A stretch of 36,734 nt of DNA from Paenibacillus timonensis (lineage in GTDB: Bacteria; Bacillota; Bacilli; Paenibacillales; Paenibacillaceae): assembly GCF_022427145.1 (NCBI RefSeq), contig NZ_JAKSXN010000054.1, positions 1-36,734 of the forward strand, read 5' to 3'. Position numbers and translations under genes: made by a program. This document shows positions 29,872 to 36,734 of the stretch, in pieces. Every line of letters begins with the position of its first letter. Within the stretch, counting starts at the first letter, position 1. Under the pieces are notes generated by a model. The model searched no databases. It saw only the letters and a program-made list of their open reading frames with translations, and had not been told where the DNA came from.

Positions 29872-30450
29872 ATGGAAAAATTATTGGATCCGCAAAAAAC
29901 AGCGCTGGTTGTCATTGATCTGCAAAAGTGGTTGGGGAACCAATACGCCCCTTATTCCGCCGAGCAGGTGGTATCCAACGCCGCCGACTTGGCAGATGCA
30001 TTCCGTAAGCAAGGCTCGATGGTTGCCCTGGTTCGGGTATCCAGCAAAGACCTGAAGGATATCCCTAAACCCAAATTGGATACTCCTGCGCCTGCACTGA
30101 ATCTGCCTGAGGGATGGGATGAGGTCGTCCCGGAAATGCGGGTCGCCGATACGGACCACATCATTACCAAGAAGCAGTGGGGAGCCTTTTACGGGACGGA
30201 GCTGGACCTGCAGCTGCGCCGCAGGGGAATCGATACCATCGTCTTATGCGGTATCGCAACCGGAATCGGTGTGGATACGACCGCACGGGAAGCATTTATG
30301 CATGGTTACCAGCTGATTTTCGCGATTGATGCGATGACCGGGTTTTCCCAAGCCGAGCATGATTATGTGAAAAACTATATTTTCCCGCGCATCGGTCGTA
30401 CTCGGACCGCACAAGAAATCATCTCTGCCCTTTCTGATACGGAATCCTAA
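29872..30450 (+). CDS. Isochorismatase-like (cysteine hydrolase fold) protein lacking the catalytic Cys
   Basis: The 192-residue protein has the fold's Asp16 (LVVIDLQ) and a Lys around 100 (ITKKQWGAF). In GIATGIGVDTTAREA the position of the nucleophilic Cys is Gly133. Such Cys-less members exist, including PhzD-type isochorismatases that hydrolyse vinyl ethers by acid catalysis. GGGAGAATG... precedes the ATG at 29872. It is under the TetR operator, suggesting induction by a small molecule it may break down. Confidence 0.82.
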   Translation: MEKLLDPQKTALVVIDLQKWLGNQYAPYSAEQVVSNAADLADAFRKQGSMVALVRVSSKDLKDIPKPKLDTPAPALNLPEGWDEVVPEMRVADTDHIITKKQWGAFYGTELDLQLRRRGIDTIVLCGIATGIGVDTTAREAFMHGYQLIFAIDAMTGFSQAEHDYVKNYIFPRIGRTRTAQEIISALSDTES

Positions 30451-30474
30451 GGCTATTGCAGGAGGTCGATCTCT

Positions 30475-30650
30475 ATGATCCCAAGGGGCAGTCCCCAGAA
30501 TGATCGGATGTACCCCTGGTATGTCTTATCCGTAACAAGCAAGCGGTCATGAATTGCTTTCGGGGTGAGTTGTCACAATACCAGATCATCGACAAGTACA
30601 AGATTGCCAGCCGAACCCAACTCGCTGAGTGCGCTCTCCGTTATCCTTAA
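30475..30650 (+). pseudogene. Possible remnant of a LuxR-type regulator gene
   Basis: After a good ribosome site (AGGAGG) an ATG at 30475 opens only 25 codons. The overlapping frame 30549-30650 encodes 33 residues ending YKIASRTQLAECALRYP. This resembles the last helix of a LuxR/NarL helix-turn-helix (SRTQLA-YALR). I take it as a decayed 3' end; too short to be sure. Its stop overlaps the VOC gene's 3' end. Confidence 0.3.
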
Positions 30651-31063
30651 CCTTGAGCTGCATCGGCGTTCATGCAGTTGATTGCCCACAAATGGCCGTC
30701 CAAGTCCACGAAGCCCCAATGATACATGGACCCATGATCTTCAGGTTCAGCGTGCAACTTCCCGCCCAAGGAGACTGCGGTATTCACGATTTCATCGACC
30801 TTTTCCCGGCTCTCGAAGGCCAAGGCGATCGTCATCTGAGCATACTTGCTCGTATTGACGGATTCCTTCTCCGTGAGCGTATTAAAGAATGCTTGATGGA
30901 TCAGCATGACCTGCAGGTTGTCGCCGATCACGATGGCTGCCGACATCTCATTATCGGGGAATTGCGGGTTGAGCTCGAATCCGAGTCCGGTGTAGAACGC
31001 CTTCGATTGTTCTACGTTGTTTACAGGCAGATTGAAGCTCGTGAATGTGGACGTTAGAGCCAT
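30647..31063 (-). CDS. VOC (glyoxalase/bleomycin-resistance fold) protein
   Basis: The 138-residue protein has paired beta-alpha-beta modules: TFTSFNLPVNNVEQSKAFYTGLGFELNPQF then an inner half ending MYHWGFVDLDGHLWAINCM. It matches the PhnB/YbcL-like lactoylglutathione-lyase-related group. Metal ligands are not obvious beyond a late His and Glu. ATG 31063 has GAGGTG upstream. It is a single gene among other detoxification genes; substrate unknown. Confidence 0.85.
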   Translation of the reverse strand: MALTSTFTSFNLPVNNVEQSKAFYTGLGFELNPQFPDNEMSAAIVIGDNLQVMLIHQAFFNTLTEKESVNTSKYAQMTIALAFESREKVDEIVNTAVSLGGKLHAEPEDHGSMYHWGFVDLDGHLWAINCMNADAAQG

Positions 31064-31169
31064 TTTTAAACACCTCATCTTTAAAATGGTTTGTTATCAT
31101 TAATGCCTTCGTTTATTCAGACGAAAGTTGATCCCGGAATTCATCGGTCCAATCGATCGGAAGCCCCTG

Positions 31170-31212
31170 TTATCAAATGTCTTGTCACATTAATCCAAAC
31201 CGTCTTATTGCC
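31170..31212 (-). pseudogene. Remnant of a PNPOx-like gene 3' end
   Basis: TTATCAAATGTCT, CACAT and ACCGTCTTATTG recur in the same order and orientation as at 27799-27851, the end and flank of the PNPOx-like gene. On the minus strand it reads (G)NKTV. It looks like the leftover end of a duplicate gene. Confidence 0.4.
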
Positions 31213-31233
31213 ATCCTTGTGGGGTGGCCTGAA

Positions 31234-32169
31234 TTAGAGATATTGTGACTTTATTTCTTCAAGTTGTTGGAGATAACTTTTCTTGAGCTGTTCCGGAAAT
31301 TCAATTTTTACATGTTTTCCATACGAACAAAGATAATGCGTCATGTAGTCGAGCTCAGCTTCATTATAGCCACCCGTCAGATAAGAGATGCCATCCTTCT
31401 CTTCAAGCACCATATTCGGGTAATGATGCTTTAAAAATAGTTCTTTCCCAAACGAAGTTAATTGAGCGCGAAAAGGGATATTATGATAATTTCTTTTGTG
31501 TTCCTCATGAGAAATCTTCAGTTCTTTAAGGGAGTGGGTATGTTCAATTTCTTCAAGAATTTCGCACTCTGACATATAATCACAGCGATAGGTTCCCCAC
31601 ATTCTTTGATTTACCTCATAAGCACTACAAAACCAAATGCCATTGCGATAAAACAATTCATAAACCTGAAGATCAATTTGAATGGTTTCATGTTGAGAGT
31701 AGATCATTCGAACCACTTTTTCTTCCATAATCGCAGTTAAGATAAGCGCGAGATATTCTGGCGGATGAATTGGAGCAACGCTATAATACCGAACCACCTC
31801 AAGCATCCGATCAAGATACTCTTGCTGGCTCTTAGGTAAAGTGGCCAATAATTTCTGTCGGATATGGGGATATGATTTTTCGAAGGGTGTGCTTGAGAGA
31901 ATGCTTAGGGCGTTCAATGCGAAAAAAATAGCTCGAATCTCATCCTTGTTGAAATAAACTGGGGGCAGCAGGGTTTGGTTAATCAATTTATAACCACCGT
32001 ATCTGCCACTTTCTGTATAATAAGGCAAACCGATCCCAGCCAATTCTTCAAGATCTCTTAGTGCCGTTCTTTTAGAAATATGAAACTCTTCCATCAAGTC
32101 TTTTAAGCGAAATTCGTGTTTATTGCTCAAAAAAATCAGTTCCTGATTGAGACGTTCTGCTTTTTTCAA
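31234..32169 (-). CDS. WYL-domain transcriptional regulator (YafY/DeoR-like)
   Basis: The 311-residue regulator has an N-terminal HTH_11 domain (NKHEFRLKDLMEEFHISKRTALRDLEELAGIGLPYYTESGRYGGYKL). The WYL domain (about 145-250) contains YELFYRNGIWFCSAYEVNQRMWGTYRCDYM, where the WYL motif is altered. The start is a TTG at 32169 with GGAGG 6 bases before it. It is divergent from the azoreductase gene and probably controls it. The DNA here is clearly more AT-rich than the backbone, suggesting later acquisition. Confidence 0.87.
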   Translation of the reverse strand: MKKAERLNQELIFLSNKHEFRLKDLMEEFHISKRTALRDLEELAGIGLPYYTESGRYGGYKLINQTLLPPVYFNKDEIRAIFFALNALSILSSTPFEKSYPHIRQKLLATLPKSQQEYLDRMLEVVRYYSVAPIHPPEYLALILTAIMEEKVVRMIYSQHETIQIDLQVYELFYRNGIWFCSAYEVNQRMWGTYRCDYMSECEILEEIEHTHSLKELKISHEEHKRNYHNIPFRAQLTSFGKELFLKHHYPNMVLEEKDGISYLTGGYNEAELDYMTHYLCSYGKHVKIEFPEQLKKSYLQQLEEIKSQYL

Positions 32170-32256
32170 TCTTTCCTCCGCCTTTGTTTAATGGTGTCTA
32201 ATATTGTCACCTTTTAAGGGTACACTTAGTTTATCAAAAACAAAGGAGTTTTATAG

Positions 32257-32832
32257 ATGAAAACTTTACTTATTAACGCACATCCTGATTTTACAAACCA
32301 CAATCACTTTTCCATTCAATTGCAACAAAAATTTATTGATAAGTACAAGAATGAATTTCCAGACGAGGAACTGACAATCATTCATCTTTATGACATGGAT
32401 ATTCCGAGAATTGAAGCAGATGGATTGCTTGCGATTTGGAACAAACAACAGTCTGACATCGCCCTAAATCCAACTGAAGCGGAGATTGCCAAACAGTCTG
32501 CTGCATTATTGACCCAATTCAAGGACTACCATCGGATCGTCATTTCAACGCCGCTGCATAACTTTAACATTACATCTCGGCTAAAAGACTACATGGATAA
32601 CATTCTCATCGCTCGTGAAACGTTTAAATACACAGAGTCGGGCTCTGTGGGACTGATGACCGATGACTATCGATTGCTTCTGCTGCAAGCCTCAGGTGGT
32701 ATCTATACGAATAACGACCGTTATACTGCATTAGATTTTGCCCCTAATTATCTAAAAGAGATGTTTACGAATATCATGGGCTTTAGCCAGTTCGATTTGG
32801 TTCGCGCTCAAGGAACGGATATCTTGTTGTAA
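32257..32832 (+). pseudogene. azoR: FMN-dependent NADH-azoreductase, 5' part cut by IS21
   Basis: It encodes LINAHPDFTNHNHFSIQLQQKF, then TPLHNFNITSRLKDYMDNILIARETFKYTESG and LLLQASGGIY, the flavodoxin-like fold of AzoR quinone/azo reductases. The frame stops in the IS21 left end after 191 codons (189 native plus two). Removing the IS and one CTTGT copy restores a frame that continues SADKVWEQAN and ends FRHFYEN, giving 213 residues, the full family length. AAAGGAG supports the start. The truncated protein lacks its last helix and may be inactive. Confidence 0.9.
32823..32827 (+). repeat. Target-site duplication, left copy (CTTGT)
   Basis: CTTGT directly precedes the IS end TGTAACC; the same five bases follow the right IS end at 35306-35310. 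Five bases is a normal duplication size for IS21-family elements. Confidence 0.85.
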
Positions 32833-32944
32833 CCGGTAAAATAAAATCAACAGAAAACGACAAATAAGAATGAACACTCTTTACCCCTCATACTCGACCT
32901 CGTATCATTTTGGTAGATAAAACATCAATAGGGTGAGGAAGAGT

Positions 32945-34507
32945 ATGAGACGCTTAGAGAGGTGGCATATGTACTTCTCCATTCAACGGATGAAGCAAGA
33001 AGGATTAAAGATTACCCAAATTGCCAGAAGATTGGAGCTATCCAGAAATACGGTGTACAAGTTTATCGAGATGAATCCCGATCAGTTCAGTGAGTATCTG
33101 GAACAGCTAGAGAGCAGGAAAAAGAAGCTGGATGGTTATGAAAAAACCATTGTAGAGTGGTTGCGGGAGTACCCCGATCTCTCTGCTGCACAAGTACAAG
33201 ATTGGCTTAAAGAACGGTATCAGGTGGGAAATATCTCTGAAGGTACGGTAAGGAATTATGTGCGAGCGCTTCGGAGCAAGCATGGCATTCCGAAAACGAT
33301 GCAGATCAGGCAGTACGAAGCGGTAGAAGATCCTCCTATGGGCCACCAAGCTCAGGTAGACTTTGGAGAGACGAAGCTTCGCAACCCGCAAGGAAATCTG
33401 GTTCGACTTTGGTTCATCGCCTTTGTGTTGTCTCATTCGAGATATAAATATGTTCAGTGGCAGGACCGCCCGTTCACCACGAAGGACGTCATTCAGATGC
33501 ACGAAGATGCGTTTTCCTTCTTCGGTGGATTTCCGAAGGAACTTGTCTATGATCAGGACCATTTGCTTTTGACCAGTGAAAATCATGGAGATCTCCTGCT
33601 CACTCATGAATTTGCGGGGTATGTGAAGGAGCGAGGTTTCCAAATCCGGATGTGCCGAAAGCAAGATCCTGAAAGTAAGGGCCGGATTGAAAATGTCGTG
33701 AAGTATGTAAAAAGAAATTTCGCACGTCATCGCCTGTTCAGCCACGTAGATAAATTGAACGAAGACTGTGTTGCCTGGCTTCATCGCACAGGAAATGCCT
33801 CGATGCATTATACAACGAAAAAAATACCGGCCGAAGTGTTTGCTCTTGAAAGGGAGCACCTCCGCCCGGTCCACACAAAAATAAACCCGTTACCATCAAG
33901 TATAACAAGGACCGTTCGGAAGGACAACACCATTTGGTATGAAGGAAACCGCTACTCCGTCCCTTTGGGAACCTATGACGGTACAGATAAACGAGTGGGC
34001 ATTCAGGTAACCGAAGCTAGCCAATTGAAAATTTACGACGTGGAGACTGGCCAGGTTCTGGCGGAACATCCGCTTGGGTCCGGCAGTGGAAAACTGATTC
34101 AAAACACGAACCACAAACGGGATCGAACCAAGGGAATAGCCGCTTACATCCAGACGGTAGCCGAAGCATTCCCTGTTCCAGAGACGGCCGCGCCCTTTCT
34201 CCATGAGATCTACAAACGAAAGCCAAGGTATATCCGTGACCAACTGCAGCTCATTGGGCGGGCATTGGAAGGGGCGGATTCCAAAGCGATGGAGAAGGCA
34301 CTTCATTACTGCGTGAAGCATCGGTTATACCGGGCGACGGATTTTGCAGATGCCGTAGAACACTACAAACGGCCACAGCAGCAGACATCCGTTTCCCAGC
34401 CCCCTGTCAAACCGCTTATGGACACCGATACGAAGAAGCGGCAGGTAAAGCCTCAAGTTCGGGATTTTTCCGCCTACAAGGCAATTCTTTCAGGAGGACA
34501 GCGATGA
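32945..34507 (+). CDS. istA: IS21 transposase IstA
   Basis: The 520-residue DDE transposase has an N-terminal helix-turn-helix (LKITQIARRLELSRNTVYKFIE). The catalytic core has Asp139 (QVDFGET), Asp203 (LVYDQD) and Glu249 (GRIEN) and is followed by a DNA-binding tail. GAGGAAG before ATG 32945 supports this start over the GTG at 32933. The stop TGA overlaps the ATG of istB (ATGA), giving coupled translation. Confidence 0.93.
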   Translation: MRRLERWHMYFSIQRMKQEGLKITQIARRLELSRNTVYKFIEMNPDQFSEYLEQLESRKKKLDGYEKTIVEWLREYPDLSAAQVQDWLKERYQVGNISEGTVRNYVRALRSKHGIPKTMQIRQYEAVEDPPMGHQAQVDFGETKLRNPQGNLVRLWFIAFVLSHSRYKYVQWQDRPFTTKDVIQMHEDAFSFFGGFPKELVYDQDHLLLTSENHGDLLLTHEFAGYVKERGFQIRMCRKQDPESKGRIENVVKYVKRNFARHRLFSHVDKLNEDCVAWLHRTGNASMHYTTKKIPAEVFALEREHLRPVHTKINPLPSSITRTVRKDNTIWYEGNRYSVPLGTYDGTDKRVGIQVTEASQLKIYDVETGQVLAEHPLGSGSGKLIQNTNHKRDRTKGIAAYIQTVAEAFPVPETAAPFLHEIYKRKPRYIRDQLQLIGRALEGADSKAMEKALHYCVKHRLYRATDFADAVEHYKRPQQQTSVSQPPVKPLMDTDTKKRQVKPQVRDFSAYKAILSGGQR

Positions 34508-35253
34508 GTGAAGCAACGTTTGAGCTTAGACAGGCCTTACGCAATCTAAACTTAACCGAGGCCGCGCAAGTCATTGAACAGACCCTGATGGACGCAGAAT
34601 CCAAGGAGTGGACATGTCGTCAGTTTCTCGGGCAGCTTCTACGGCACGAACTGAACCGCCGCGAGGAGAAACAACTTGCCAAGCGATACCGATGGGCACT
34701 TTTGCCGGAGATCAAAACGTTGGAGGAGTTCCGACTCGAAGAACAGCAGTCGCTTAGCAAACGGCAACTCAGCCAACTGCGAGAATTACTCTGGTTGGAA
34801 CAAAACTACAACCTCATCTTCCTTGGTCCACCAGGCGTTGGGAAGACACATCTTGCGATTGGCCTTGCCGTGGAGGCCCTAAAGAAGGGTTATAAGGTTA
34901 GCTTTGTGACCATGGACGCACTGGTTCAACTGCTAAAAACGGAGGCCATTTCAAGGGCCTCCCAATACAAAATGAAGCGGATTTACCGATCTGACCTTGT
35001 GATCATGGATGATCTTATGTTTATGGCAATGGATCGGATCGAAGCAAACTTATTCTTTCAATTCGTCAACAAGCTCTACGGCCAAACCTCCATCATCCTT
35101 ACGTCGAACAAGGGGCCCGAGGAATGGGCAGAGCTGCTTGGTGATCCAGCAATTACAACGGCGATCCTAGACCGCATCCTACACAAGAGTGAAATTATTC
35201 AACTGCAAGGTGACAGCTATCGTCTTAAACATCGGCAAACGATTTTCAGCTAA
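34504..35253 (+). CDS. istB: IS21 helper ATPase IstB
   Basis: The 249-residue AAA+ protein has Walker A GPPGVGKT (108-115) and Walker B LVIMDD (165-170). It is DnaC-like and loads the IstA complex onto target DNA. The stop is 2 bases from the right inverted repeat. The length is usual for IstB. Confidence 0.95.
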   Translation: MSEATFELRQALRNLNLTEAAQVIEQTLMDAESKEWTCRQFLGQLLRHELNRREEKQLAKRYRWALLPEIKTLEEFRLEEQQSLSKRQLSQLRELLWLEQNYNLIFLGPPGVGKTHLAIGLAVEALKKGYKVSFVTMDALVQLLKTEAISRASQYKMKRIYRSDLVIMDDLMFMAMDRIEANLFFQFVNKLYGQTSIILTSNKGPEEWAELLGDPAITTAILDRILHKSEIIQLQGDSYRLKHRQTIFS

Positions 35254-35305
35254 AAGTGTTCAATCTTATTTATCGAAAAATGTTCAAATGGACTTGACGG
35301 TTACA

Positions 35306-35381
35306 CTTGTCTGCGGACAAGGTGTGGGAGCAAGCAAATAGAGATCTCGAAAAGGCGTTTAGACATTTTTACGAAAATTGA
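35306..35381 (+). pseudogene. azoR: azoR 3' part, separated by IS21
   Basis: After the second CTTGT the reading frame of azoR resumes (SADKVWEQAN) and ends at TGA 35379-35381. It has no start of its own. It ends 3 bases from the convergent PAS gene. Confidence 0.9.
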
Positions 35382-35384
35382 TCG

Positions 35385-35861
35385 TCATTTAGGATCAATA
35401 GCTATAAACTCGTCAATCGTTTCAGGGGTGTGTTTGCCTTCTTTTCCTTGGAAAAGGTCAATATTAACGGTAACATCCATACAACCCAGATAGGTTCCGT
35501 TTTTATCCCGTACAGCCATGAATTTTTGATAAATTTGGCCGGATTCCCCAGATCGTTTCGGGAACCAAAATTCCCATTCATCGCGTGCTCCTGAACGAAA
35601 ATCATTCAACAATTTTTCAACGTGGTGTGCCACTTTGGGATGAAGTTCAAGCACATGGCGACCAATGGCTTCTTTACGACGACCATGGACACGGTTTGGA
35701 TTATTTGAATACCAGCGGAAAATATCGTTAGCATCGCAAAAACCCATTTCAAACGGCAATAGATTAATAATCGAATCCAAAGTGCTGGCTTGAATGGCAC
35801 CCGTTTCAAAATTGATGATCGCTTCAGGACTAATTAATTCTGACAATTTATCTTTAGACAT
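35385..35861 (-). CDS. PAS-domain protein (PAS_10/DUF438-like)
   Basis: In the 158-residue protein the N-terminal linker leads to a PAS fold (about 30-135): LPFEMGFCDANDIFRWYSNNPNRVHGRRKEAIGRHVLELHP, then FRSGARDEWEFWFPKRSG and YLGCMDVTVNID. It resembles the C-terminal PAS part of DUF438 proteins, which may bind heme or another cofactor. No output domain is fused. AAAGGAGG precedes the ATG. An Fnr-type box at the right spacing from a -10 suggests anaerobic activation. Confidence 0.8.
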   Translation of the reverse strand: MSKDKLSELISPEAIINFETGAIQASTLDSIINLLPFEMGFCDANDIFRWYSNNPNRVHGRRKEAIGRHVLELHPKVAHHVEKLLNDFRSGARDEWEFWFPKRSGESGQIYQKFMAVRDKNGTYLGCMDVTVNIDLFQGKEGKHTPETIDEFIAIDPK

Positions 35862-35915
35862 ATAAAAACCTCCTTTATGGAATCTCCCTATAGGAGATGG
35901 ATCTATTAGCTAATA

Positions 35916-35957
35916 ATGATAGCATGAATAATAATTCAAATTGTGACTTGTTTCACA
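35916..35957 (-). promoter_or_regulatory. Fnr-dependent-type promoter of the PAS gene
   Basis: TGTGA-N6-TCACA (35942-35957) is the exact Fnr/CRP-type consensus. On the minus strand TGCTATCAT (extended -10, hexamer 35916-35921) puts the box centre near -40.5, the class II activator position. No -35 element is present, as expected when an activator is needed. Confidence 0.75.
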
Positions 35958-36042
35958 AAAAACGAAATGGCCAGGATTTCCAGAGTCACACATCCGCTTC
36001 ACCTCAAATATGATGGGTCTAGAAATCGAATGAGGTGAGCAA

Positions 36043-36486
36043 ATGGCAGTCGTGAAATCCAGGCAACAGGATATCGATATGTTGGCAAGGTTGCTCCGGG
36101 CCGAGGCGGAGGCCGAAGGCGAAACGGGCATGCTCCATGTTGGAGCAGTTGGCATTAACCGAATCAGAGCGAATTGTTCCGATTTCACAGGTATCCGGAC
36201 CATTCCCCAAATGATTAACCAGCCGCATGCATTCGAAGCGCTGCAACATGGGATGTATTATCAGAAAGCAAGAGATAGAGAACGCCGTCTGGCGCAACGG
36301 GTTGTAAACGGAGAACGGAGTTGGCCAGCCAAATTCTCGCTATGGTATTTCCGCCCAGGATCGTATGACAACCCCGGTCCCTGTCCGCCAACTTGGTATA
36401 ATCAGCCGTTTGTTGGTCGATGGAAGAAACATTGTTTCTATGAACCGACGGCGGAAGAATGCGCAAATGTATATAGTACGTTTTAA
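36043..36486 (+). CDS. cwlJ: Spore cortex-lytic enzyme CwlJ
   Basis: The 147-residue hydrolase of the SleB/CwlJ fold has MARLLRAEAE-type text with catalytic Glu21. It contains GAVGINRIRANCSDF, INQPHAFEALQHGMYYQ and WPAKFSLWYFRPGSYDN, all near-identical to Bacillus CwlJ (142 residues). It degrades spore cortex in germination and sits in the spore coat, where GerQ is needed for assembly; no gerQ is next to it here. It lacks a signal peptide, as CwlJ does. GAGGTGA precedes the start. Confidence 0.95.
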   Translation: MAVVKSRQQDIDMLARLLRAEAEAEGETGMLHVGAVGINRIRANCSDFTGIRTIPQMINQPHAFEALQHGMYYQKARDRERRLAQRVVNGERSWPAKFSLWYFRPGSYDNPGPCPPTWYNQPFVGRWKKHCFYEPTAEECANVYSTF

Positions 36487-36498
36487 AAATTAGTTAGC

Positions 36499-36546
36499 AA
36501 AAAGACAGTTAGGGCACATGAGTAGCCTTAACTGTCTTTTTTTTTA
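36499..36546 (+). terminator. Terminator of cwlJ
   Basis: AAGACAGTTAGGGC pairs with GCCTTAACTGTCTT (one G-T pair) around a 9-base loop, followed by nine or more Ts. Beyond it (to 36734) nothing was recognised. Confidence 0.9.
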
Positions 36547-36734
36547 TTCAGTGATCCTAATGGATTGCAAAATCTATAAAAATGACGCCAGCCGTTTCTG
36601 TGATTCGGGCTTATCGAACAATTAGGCCAATGAATAATGCAATTGTTTTTCGTCTAAAGAAATGAGAATCCCAAAAACAATCATTGAAGTGTTTGAAATG
36701 TCATTAACCTCCACACAAGCAAAAGTACCCCAAT

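Larger units (their letters stand above)
32828..35305 (+). mobile_element. IS21-family insertion sequence, 2,478 bp
   Basis: Terminal 51-bp inverted repeats (32828-32878 and 35255-35305) start TGTAACCG and agree at 35 of 51 positions without gaps, best at the tip and in the inner CGA.AAATAAGA.TGAACACT. The element carries istA and istB overlapping by 4 bp and is flanked by the 5-bp duplication CTTGT. All parts look intact, so it could be active. It interrupts azoR. Confidence 0.95.

Noticed and set aside
32170..32256. Divergent operator between the WYL regulator and azoR
   Set aside because: TTGTCA and TAGTTT boxes are weak and the GGTGTC...GTCACC pattern is not a true palindrome.

Overview
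The window looks like a chromosomal segment of a spore-forming, moderately high-GC Firmicute of the Paenibacillaceae. The reasons are the WalI/WalJ-HtrA-YyzF-RlmH backbone, a CwlJ spore-cortex hydrolase, SLH-domain surface proteins, strong GGAGG ribosome sites, GTG/TTG starts, and degenerate intergenic repeats. No rRNA, tRNA or CRISPR array was seen.

Layout. (1) 187-1751: walI and walJ, the tail of the WalRK operon. (2) 2075-11645: a sugar-use block lying between walJ and htrA. It holds a GH4 glycosidase (CHEV type) divergent from an AraC regulator. It also holds a minus-strand cluster of two ABC permeases, a lipoprotein binding protein, a LacI regulator, a BadF/BadG-type sugar kinase and a GH4 6-phospho-beta-glucosidase. 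Two operator palindromes 73 bp apart bracket the cluster's promoter. (3) 11646-13541: a long, mostly gene-free stretch with a 38-41 bp tandem repeat (in a 3+3 higher-order pattern), four copies of a 21-bp dispersed repeat, and one small gene. (4) 13542-20909: htrA-like protease, glpD with a low-complexity insertion, an SLH-CAP surface protein, yyzF, a TetR/membrane-protein operon and rlmH. (5) 20889-27748: an element inserted at the 3' end of rlmH and bounded by a 21-bp direct repeat. It carries a 556-aa serine recombinase, a 40-aa gene, a Walker-type ATPase resembling SCC Cch helicases, two overlapping unknown genes, and an aldo/keto reductase plus MerR cargo. The rlmH terminator appears to have been pushed to its far side. 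The arrangement is that of a staphylococcal cassette chromosome (SCC), but in a Paenibacillus-like host. (6) 27831-36734: small stress and detoxification genes with local regulators (PNPOx-like, TetR/isochorismatase-like, VOC, WYL/azoreductase). An IS21-family element has cut the azoreductase gene, with a 5-bp target duplication. A PAS-domain gene behind an Fnr-type box and cwlJ follow.

How it works together. The sugar block suggests uptake of a disaccharide by ABC transport, phosphorylation inside the cell by the kinase, and cleavage by the phospho-glycosidase, with no PTS component visible. The region right of rlmH is a patchwork of accessory genes typical of an insertion hotspot. The two most useful results are the SCC-like element at rlmH and the exact reconstruction of the IS21-interrupted azoR. 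All names rest on reading the sequence only; no database search was run.
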